Source of the DNA: SVQP01 sp045603085
GTDB lineage: Bacteria; Bacillota; Clostridia; Oscillospirales; CAG-272
Direction: 5' to 3'
Length of the DNA stretch: 44,813 nt
Assembly (NCBI GenBank): GCA_045603085.1
Contig: JAZULL010000135.1
Location: 1 to 44,813, forward strand
In this document: one piece after another, positions 39,359-44,813 of the stretch
How the letters are laid out: each line of letters starts with the position of its first letter
Position numbering within the stretch: position 1 is the stretch's first letter
Translations under genes and position numbers: made by a program
Notes under the pieces: generated by a model
Seen by the model: only the letters and a program-made list of their open reading frames with translations
Told to the model about the DNA's origin: nothing
Databases searched by the model: none

Positions 39359-42037
39359 TTAGTATCCGCTCTTTTGACCGCAAAGTCTCCATACGATCTT
39401 GCGAAGCAGCTCTGTGGGAATGGCCAGGAGAGCCAGCGAGAAGGTAAATCCCAGCTCGGCAGGCGTCAGGGGTGCGGTGCGGAGCACCACACCGCCCAGA
39501 TACACAAACGCGATCTGAATGACCGTGACCGCCAGCATGATGCCGATAAACCCGGGGTTTTTGCCGATCCCTGCAAAGAGGGACAAACGGTCGGTCCTGG
39601 CGCCAAAGCAGTTGCAGACCGACATGAATATAAACAGCGCAAAGAATGCCGTGAGCAGATAAATATCGTCGGGTGCTGTGCGGAACCGCCCCGATATGGC
39701 GGGAACGACCAAAAGAGAGAGGCAGACGCCTATCGTGGCCAGCCCCTGCCACAGAATCTGAAAGATCATGTAGCCGCACAAAATTGGCTCGTCGCGTCGC
39801 TTGGGCTTTTCCTTGAGATAAAAGCTTCTCGGCGCTTCGCCCGCAAAGGCCAGTCCCCCAAGCGTATCCATGATCATATTGATCCACAGCATCTGCACCA
39901 CGGTCACGGGTGCGTCATAGCCCAAGAACGGCCCCAGCATGGAAACGCCCACGGCACAGAAATTCATGGTCAGCTGCAGCACGATGAATTTGCGAATGCT
40001 CTTGAAAACGGTGCGACCGTACAGCACCGCGTTGACCACCGAGGCAAGGTTGTTATCCAGCAGGATGATATCCCCCGCCTCGCGCGCCACCGACGTGCCG
40101 TCCCCCATGGCAAAACCCACGTCAGCCAGCCTGAGCGCGGGCGCGTCGTTGATACCGTCGCCCGTCATTCCCACGACAAGGCTCTCGGCCTGCGCCAGCC
40201 GCACAAGTCGGCTCTTATCCGAGGGTAATGCACGCGAGACCACCCCCAGCCGCGGCAATATGGCGCGCACCTCTGTGTCGGTCATGGCGGCCAGCTCGCC
40301 GCCGTCCAGCACCACGTCGATGCCACCGCCCAGAATTCCGCACGACCGTGCAATGCGCTCGGCCGTCTGCTTGCCGTCGCCCGTGATCATGACCACCTGC
40401 ACCCCGGCACCGCGCAAGCTCGCCACCGCCCGGGGAGCCTCCTTTCGCAAGCCGTCCTCCAGCACCGCAAGTCCGATGAGCACCAAGGGCCCAAACGCAC
40501 CCGCGGCATATTGCTCGCGCGTGCCCGCCGTGCGGCTATAGGCCAACGCCAGCACTCTGTTGCCGCTCGCGGATAGCCTTGGCACAAGCTCCTGCAGCTT
40601 GCCCGCGTCGGCCGCCACCTCTCTGCCGCGGGCGTCCAGTACCCACCGCACGTGCGGCAAAAGCCGCTCGGGCGCACCCTTGACGTGCACCCTGCCCCCA
40701 ACCGAGGCGACGGCATATTTCCGCTCGCTGTCAAAGGCCAGCTTCCATGCCGCATCCCGGATTTCGGATAAGCGTCCGGGGTCGCTCAGCGCGCTTTCAA
40801 ACAGCGCGCGGTCGGTGGCATTGCCACCAATGGCACGCAGCCTCCCCATGCTGTCCCGCTCGGCGATCGACGAGGTGTTTCCAAGGCATGCCTCGGCATA
40901 GATCTGCCCAAGGGCGCTCTTTTCCGTGGGCAGAGAGAGCTCCTCGCCCGTGCCGAGATACAACGCCGTTGCCCGCATTTTGCCGTGCGTCAGCGTGCCG
41001 GTCTTATCGGTGAACAGAATATTCATGCTGCCCGCGGCCTCAATGCCCGCGGGCTTTCTGACCAGCACGTTGTCGCGGATCATACGGCGGACGTTGGAGG
41101 ACAGCACCACCGCGATCATCATGGGCAGCCCCTCGGGCACCGCCATGACCACCACACTCAGCCCCAGCGTCAGCGCGCGGAATACGTGCTCCAAAACAAA
41201 GCTCCAGTCGCGCAGGCGGGTCAGCATTTCGGTACTGTCAAAGCCCGCGTCCAGCACAAAGGCATGGATCAGATACACCGCCGCCACCAGCACCGCCGCC
41301 GTATATCCCAGCCGCGAGATCTGCCCTGCCAGCTTGCCAAGCCGCACCTTTAAGGGGCTGTCGCGCACCTCGGTCTGCACCTGCTCCGAAATGCCACCCA
41401 GGAAGGTGGCATCCCCCACCGCCTCGATCAGCACCTCGCCCTCACCGCGCAAAACGGTACAGCCGCCAAACACCGCCCACGGGCTTTGCGGCCCTCTCTC
41501 CCCGCCGCCCGCGGCATGCTTGTGCACCTCGCCGCTCTCGCCCGTCATGCTGGATTGATCCACAAATATGCTCCCCGCCAGCACACGGCCGTCCGCAGGG
41601 ATCATATCCCCCGCCTGCAGCAGCACCACGTCACCCACCACGATCTCCTCGGTGGGGATCTGCCGCACCCCACCCGCGCGCCGCACCCGCACCTCGCCCG
41701 CCCGACAGCTCTCGCTCAAGCGTGCAAACGCCGCCTCCGAGCCATACTCGGACAAGGTCGAGATCAGCGTGGCCAAAAAGACCGACACCGCAATGCCCAC
41801 CGTCTCAAACCAGTCGGCCTGCCTGAACATCAGGAGAATGTGAATCCCCAGCGCGCACAGCAGCACCTTGATGATGGGGTCACCAAGGTTGCCCACGAAT
41901 TGCCTGATAAATCCCTTTTTCTTTTTGCGGCTGAGCACGTTTGCCCCGTGCGCCTCGCGCGACGCGCGCACCTGCTCCTCGCCCAGTCCCTGTATCACTC
42001 CCGCTCTGATGTCCCACACCCCCAAACGCGTATTCAT
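39359..42037 (-). CDS. Calcium-translocating P-type ATPase, PMCA (P2B) type
   Basis: 892 residues. Phosphorylation site DKTGTLT (Asp344), actuator loop TGES (165-168) and hinge GDGINDAPAL are intact. Helix 4 carries PEGLP (301-305) and helix 6 NMIMDTLGGLAFAGE; this Asn/Asp pattern with MDT is that of plasma-membrane-type Ca2+ pumps, not SERCA. Ten membrane helices are expected. It exports Ca2+ (or possibly Mn2+) from the cytoplasm. The start at 42037 is the first ATG but has no visible Shine-Dalgarno; a run of 7-bp repeats lies just upstream. Monocistronic and convergent with spoIIE. Confidence 0.92.
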   Translation of the reverse strand: MNTRLGVWDIRAGVIQGLGEEQVRASREAHGANVLSRKKKKGFIRQFVGNLGDPIIKVLLCALGIHILLMFRQADWFETVGIAVSVFLATLISTLSEYGSEAAFARLSESCRAGEVRVRRAGGVRQIPTEEIVVGDVVLLQAGDMIPADGRVLAGSIFVDQSSMTGESGEVHKHAAGGGERGPQSPWAVFGGCTVLRGEGEVLIEAVGDATFLGGISEQVQTEVRDSPLKVRLGKLAGQISRLGYTAAVLVAAVYLIHAFVLDAGFDSTEMLTRLRDWSFVLEHVFRALTLGLSVVVMAVPEGLPMMIAVVLSSNVRRMIRDNVLVRKPAGIEAAGSMNILFTDKTGTLTHGKMRATALYLGTGEELSLPTEKSALGQIYAEACLGNTSSIAERDSMGRLRAIGGNATDRALFESALSDPGRLSEIRDAAWKLAFDSERKYAVASVGGRVHVKGAPERLLPHVRWVLDARGREVAADAGKLQELVPRLSASGNRVLALAYSRTAGTREQYAAGAFGPLVLIGLAVLEDGLRKEAPRAVASLRGAGVQVVMITGDGKQTAERIARSCGILGGGIDVVLDGGELAAMTDTEVRAILPRLGVVSRALPSDKSRLVRLAQAESLVVGMTGDGINDAPALRLADVGFAMGDGTSVAREAGDIILLDNNLASVVNAVLYGRTVFKSIRKFIVLQLTMNFCAVGVSMLGPFLGYDAPVTVVQMLWINMIMDTLGGLAFAGEAPRSFYLKEKPKRRDEPILCGYMIFQILWQGLATIGVCLSLLVVPAISGRFRTAPDDIYLLTAFFALFIFMSVCNCFGARTDRLSLFAGIGKNPGFIGIMLAVTVIQIAFVYLGGVVLRTAPLTPAELGFTFSLALLAIPTELLRKIVWRLCGQKSGY

Positions 42038-42053
42038 TTGAATATATGCGAGC

Positions 42054-42090
42054 GAAAAATGCGAAATGCGGAATGCAGAATGCGAAATGA
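42054..42090. repeat. 7-bp tandem repeats in the 5' region of the Ca2+ ATPase gene
   Basis: On the minus strand, units CATTTCG, CATTCTG, CATTCCG and CATTTCG follow one another, then a 9-bp variant, ending about 15 bp before the start codon of the ATPase. Confidence 0.7.
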
Positions 42091-42115
42091 GTTTTGTTTG
42101 TTTTCTCCAAATTCA

Positions 42116-42144
42116 TTGACATTTTGACAAAATAATGCTATCAT
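42116..42144 (+). promoter_or_regulatory. Sigma-A type promoter of the glycoside-hydrolase-like gene
   Basis: TTGACA (42116-42121), 17-bp spacer, TATCAT (42139-42144). TTTTGACAAAA in the spacer is a near palindrome that could be an operator. The start codon at 42176 is 31 bp downstream, with AGGAGG upstream. Confidence 0.75.
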
Positions 42145-42175
42145 ATCTACAAAGACAGAATAGGAGGAACTTACC

Positions 42176-44251
42176 ATGTCAAACGTCAACGATGCCAGAA
42201 CCTTCCGCTTCCCCGCCTGCGATTTCGGCAAGGGCGCGATCTGCGCCAAGGTGGAATTCAGCGGTGCGGAAAATGCCGATCTTGCCACCATCTACGTCGG
42301 CGACACCCCCATCGGCGTGGTTGCGCTCAATAATAAGGATGCGCGCGACGTGGCTTACTGTAATATCACCAAGGCCGCCGGCGTGCAGGACGTCAAGGTA
42401 GTGGTGGACAGCCATGCCAAGATCCACAGCATCGAATTTCTGGACACCCCCGCCTACAAGCAGGTCAGCTATACCCCCGTGCCCGACAGCGCCATCCGTC
42501 ATATCGACTCGGACACCTGGGAGGCTGTGGATATGCTGGGCAGACCCGTGCTCTCGGTGGAGGACGTCGGCCCCAAGAACGATCGACAGGTCGGTATCTT
42601 CTACTGGACCTGGCACCAGCAGCATTCCCACCTGCGCCCCGTGGACGTCGTAGACGTGCTGGATAAATTTCCTGCCGCCGAATACCGCAAGGATCACCCC
42701 GCATGGGGCGAGCATCCCTTCCAGTGCTTCTGGCACGAGCCGTTGTACGGCTTCTATCAGGATATCGACCCCTATATCATCCGTCACCACATGTCTATGC
42801 TGCATAACGCGGGCGTGGATTTCCTGCTCTTTGACTGCACCAACGGCGCGCTCTTGTGGCGTATGGCCTATGAGCCGCTGTTCGCGGAAATGAGAAAGAT
42901 GAGAGAGGACGGCGTGGACACCCCCAAGGTGGCATTCATGCTCAATTTCTGCCCCTGCAAGACCTCGGATTACATGCTGCGCGCGCTGTATCAGAACCTG
43001 TACGCTCCCGGTCTGTACTCCGACCTCTGGTATATGCTGGACGGCAAGCCCATGATCATGGCTTACCCCGAATCGCTCCCCGAAAAGGGCTGCTGTGAAG
43101 AAGAAACCAAAATGCTGGACGAGATCCGCAATTTCTTTACCTTCCGTCCGGGTCAGCCCGGCTACGGATGCGGCCCGAGCAGACCCGACCATTGGGGCTG
43201 GCTGGAAATCGCGCCTCAGCATAAGTACGGCGCGCGTCCCGATGGCTCTTGCGAGATGATGACGGTCGGCGTTGGTCAGAATGCCAATAAGGATCGCATC
43301 TGCACCCACTTCAACGATAAGGAGACCTTCGGCCGCTCCTATACCAAGAAATTTGGCCATAAGCTGCTGGATAAGGAGTCCTATAAGTACGGATATAACG
43401 TGCAGGAGCAATGGGAAAGAGCACTGGATATCGGCCCGGATATCGTGTTTGTCACGGGCTGGAACGAATGGATCATGGGGCAGTGGCATGAGCCGTGGCT
43501 GAGTGATAACGACTCCACCCAGCTGGCTATGGTTGACCAGTATGACCGTGAGCACAGCCGCGATATCGAGCCCGACCGCGACGGCTATCTGGATACCTAT
43601 TATCTCCAGCTCTGCTCCAACATCCGCCGCTTCAAGGGTGCTACCCAACGTCAGAAGCTGTCCGCTCCCAAGACCATTGTCATGGACGGCTCGACCGAGC
43701 AATGGGACGACGTTTCCCCGCGCTACGTCTGTGATAAGGGTACGGCCGTGCACCGCGACCACGACGGATTTGCGGGCACACACTACACCAACTTTACGGG
43801 CAGAAACGACATCGTGGCCGCCAAGGTCGCGCGTGACGATACCAATATCTATTTCTACGTCGAGTGTGCAAACGACATCACCGAGCCGACGGAAAGCGGC
43901 TGGATGACGCTGTTTATCGATACCGACCGTGTCAAATCCAACGGCTGGGAGGGCTATGACTTTGTCGTCAACCGCACAGCCCCCAAGGATGGCAAGACCG
44001 CGATCGAGAGATATGAGCGCACCGTGACCCCGGGCAGCTTTACGTGGACAAAGGTGGCAGATGCAGAGATCGCCGTGAACGGCAAGACGCTGACGCTGTC
44101 GGTTCCCCGCGTAGCGCTTGGCGTGCTGCCTCCCCTTTGCTTCGAGTTCAAGTGGAGCGACAACATGCAACAGCCCAATATCATGGACTTCTACGTCAAC
44201 GGCGACACCGCCCCCATCGGCAGATTCAACTATCTGTATAGAGAATATTAA
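42176..44251 (+). CDS. Putative glycoside hydrolase with CBM6-like and CBM9-like domains
   Basis: 691 residues; AGGAGG upstream. Residues 1-90 resemble a CBM6/35-like beta-sandwich (FRFPACDFG ... DVKVVVDSHAKIHSIEF). About 125-480 looks like a TIM barrel: QVGIFYWTWHQQH, then HHMSMLHNAGVDFLLFDCTN, a strand ending PKVAFMLNF, PMIMAYPESLP, and FVTGWNEW at about 427-434. The WNEW strand is a feature of GH71/GH99-like barrels and suggests a catalytic Glu there. Residues 500-691 resemble a CBM9-like module (IVMDGSTEQWDD ... NIYFYVECAND ... TLFIDTD). No signal peptide, so it is cytoplasmic unless exported by another route. The precise family cannot be assigned by eye. Confidence 0.7.
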   Translation: MSNVNDARTFRFPACDFGKGAICAKVEFSGAENADLATIYVGDTPIGVVALNNKDARDVAYCNITKAAGVQDVKVVVDSHAKIHSIEFLDTPAYKQVSYTPVPDSAIRHIDSDTWEAVDMLGRPVLSVEDVGPKNDRQVGIFYWTWHQQHSHLRPVDVVDVLDKFPAAEYRKDHPAWGEHPFQCFWHEPLYGFYQDIDPYIIRHHMSMLHNAGVDFLLFDCTNGALLWRMAYEPLFAEMRKMREDGVDTPKVAFMLNFCPCKTSDYMLRALYQNLYAPGLYSDLWYMLDGKPMIMAYPESLPEKGCCEEETKMLDEIRNFFTFRPGQPGYGCGPSRPDHWGWLEIAPQHKYGARPDGSCEMMTVGVGQNANKDRICTHFNDKETFGRSYTKKFGHKLLDKESYKYGYNVQEQWERALDIGPDIVFVTGWNEWIMGQWHEPWLSDNDSTQLAMVDQYDREHSRDIEPDRDGYLDTYYLQLCSNIRRFKGATQRQKLSAPKTIVMDGSTEQWDDVSPRYVCDKGTAVHRDHDGFAGTHYTNFTGRNDIVAAKVARDDTNIYFYVECANDITEPTESGWMTLFIDTDRVKSNGWEGYDFVVNRTAPKDGKTAIERYERTVTPGSFTWTKVADAEIAVNGKTLTLSVPRVALGVLPPLCFEFKWSDNMQQPNIMDFYVNGDTAPIGRFNYLYREY

Positions 44252-44275
44252 TGTAGCCTCATCAGAATCCCCCCC

Positions 44276-44307
44276 GCGGCCTGCGAAGCTTTCGCAGGCC
44301 GCCTTTA
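44276..44307 (+). terminator. Intrinsic terminator after the glycoside-hydrolase-like gene
   Basis: GCGGCCTGCGAA and TTCGCAGGCCGC form a perfect 12-bp stem with a GCT loop, followed by CTTTA, 25 bp after the stop codon. Confidence 0.85.
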
Positions 44308-44308
44308 T

Positions 44309-44560
44309 GTCATCCTGAGCGTCTTGTGTCATCCTGAGCGACAAAACACCCCGGTGTGGGTGTTTTGGAGTCGAACTTTCAAAAATCTGCAACGAATTGC
44401 TGATTTTTGAAAGTCAAAACGCGGTGAGCGTTTTGAGGATCTCTAAAGGGCTTTCTCAACGTTTTATAAAAGCAAACGACACCGCAACGCATTGTCCAAG
44501 CCGTTCACTTATTCGAATGTTACTTTATGTAGGAAGGGGTGTTTCTTCGCTCAGGATGAC
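44309..44560. repeat. Repeat element bounded by GTCATCCTGAGCG inverted repeats
   Basis: GTCATCCTGAGCG at 44309-44321 and 44328-44340 and its complement CGCTCAGGATGAC at 44548-44560. Inside are hairpins: AAAACACC/GGTGTTTT (about 44343-44366), ACTTTCAAAAATC/GATTTTTGAAAGT (about 44376-44415) and CAAAACGC/GCGTTTTG (about 44416-44436). No gene is evident. The remaining stretch to the tRNA promoter also holds no gene. Confidence 0.8.
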
Positions 44561-44651
44561 ACTCGGGGGGGATTCTCGCAAAAGTTTTGTAACGCCCGAC
44601 ACACCACCCTCATACGCTGTAAATAAAAAGAAAAATTTCCTCAAAAAAGGC

Positions 44652-44680
44652 TTGACAAAGCAAAAGTGTTGTGCTATAAT
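44652..44680 (+). promoter_or_regulatory. Promoter of tRNA-Cys
   Basis: TTGACA (44652-44657), 17-bp spacer, TATAAT (44675-44680): perfect consensus, 19 bp before the tRNA. Confidence 0.88.
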
Positions 44681-44699
44681 AAGCGGGTCAACGAAATAC

Positions 44700-44773
44700 G
44701 GCGTCATGGCCAAGCGGTAAGGCAAAGGTCTGCAACACCTCTATCCCCGGTTCGATTCCGGGGGACGCCTCCA
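44700..44773 (+). tRNA. tRNA-Cys (anticodon GCA)
   Basis: 74 nt with an encoded CCA. Acceptor GGCGTC pairs with GACGCC (position 7 A opposite G, unpaired); anticodon loop CTGCAAC gives GCA; T arm CCCGG-TTCGATT-CCGGG. It is preceded by a perfect promoter. Confidence 0.95.
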
Positions 44774-44776
44774 GCA

Positions 44777-44813
44777 AGAAAGCCCAGTAAGTCGGTGGCC
44801 CAAGCGGACTTAG
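44777..44813 (+). terminator. Possible start of a terminator cut by the window edge
   Basis: AAGCCCAGTAAGTC is followed, after about 14 bases, by GGACTTA at the very end, so the right arm of a stem appears to begin where the sequence stops. Confidence 0.35.

Overview
The window looks like a chromosome segment of an anaerobic, spore-forming member of the Clostridia (probably a gut Oscillospirales-type lineage). The reasons are a SpoIIE sporulation phosphatase, a bacterial V/A-type ATPase operon in the Enterococcus ntp gene order, lipoproteins without outer-membrane machinery, BspA-type leucine-rich repeats, InlB-type repeats and a type IV pilus cluster with no secretin gene. Species cannot be read from the sequence. 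Overall composition is moderately GC-rich, except for an AT-rich islet at about 35.06-36.0 kb.

Layout. 1-1107: 5' part of leuS (minus strand). 1.3-4.8 kb: plus-strand genes for a VanZ-like membrane protein, a secreted Ca-motif lipoprotein and a leucine-rich-repeat lipoprotein. 4.9-5.1 kb: a mosaic of AGTGATATT motifs and small hairpins. 5.1-6.6 kb: an orphan solute-binding lipoprotein (minus). 6.7-21.75 kb: one minus-strand transcription unit, apparently from a single promoter at 21.72 kb. It encodes a GHKL sensor kinase, PilB, PilT, PilC, prepilin peptidase, a PilM-PilN fusion, a PilO-like protein, three pilin-like proteins and a 1287-residue surface protein with a Tyr-rich coiled coil and InlB-like repeats. 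22.0-31.1 kb: a nine-gene V-ATPase operon (minus; ntpF-I-K-E-C-G-A-B-D), whose c subunit keeps all five Na+ ligands and carries an N-terminal signal-peptide-like extension. 31.1-34.6 kb: a possible DUF3298-like protein, a long CvpA-like membrane protein and two paralogous small lipoproteins (all minus).

34.7-36.0 kb: tRNA-Glu(CTC), a hairpin-rich stretch, then an AT-rich islet with one lipoprotein-like gene preceded by a promoter-terminator-promoter arrangement and followed by a palindrome pair. 36.0-39.3 kb: a SLOG-family protein (minus) and spoIIE (plus), the latter behind a promoter resembling Spo0A-activated promoters. 39.4-42.0 kb: a PMCA-type Ca2+ ATPase (minus). 42.2-44.25 kb: a large multidomain putative glycoside hydrolase without a signal peptide (plus). 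44.3-44.6 kb: a repeat bounded by GTCATCCTGAGCG inverted repeats, then tRNA-Cys(GCA).

Functionally, the two large operons dominate: a complete monoderm type IV pilus with its own kinase and large surface partner, and a predicted Na+-translocating rotary ATPase. Most transcription units have easily read sigma-A promoters with 17-18 bp spacers and strong intrinsic terminators. The most unusual items are the pilus operon composition, the signal-peptide-bearing NtpK, the promoter/terminator nest in the AT-rich islet, and the several hairpin-mosaic repeats.
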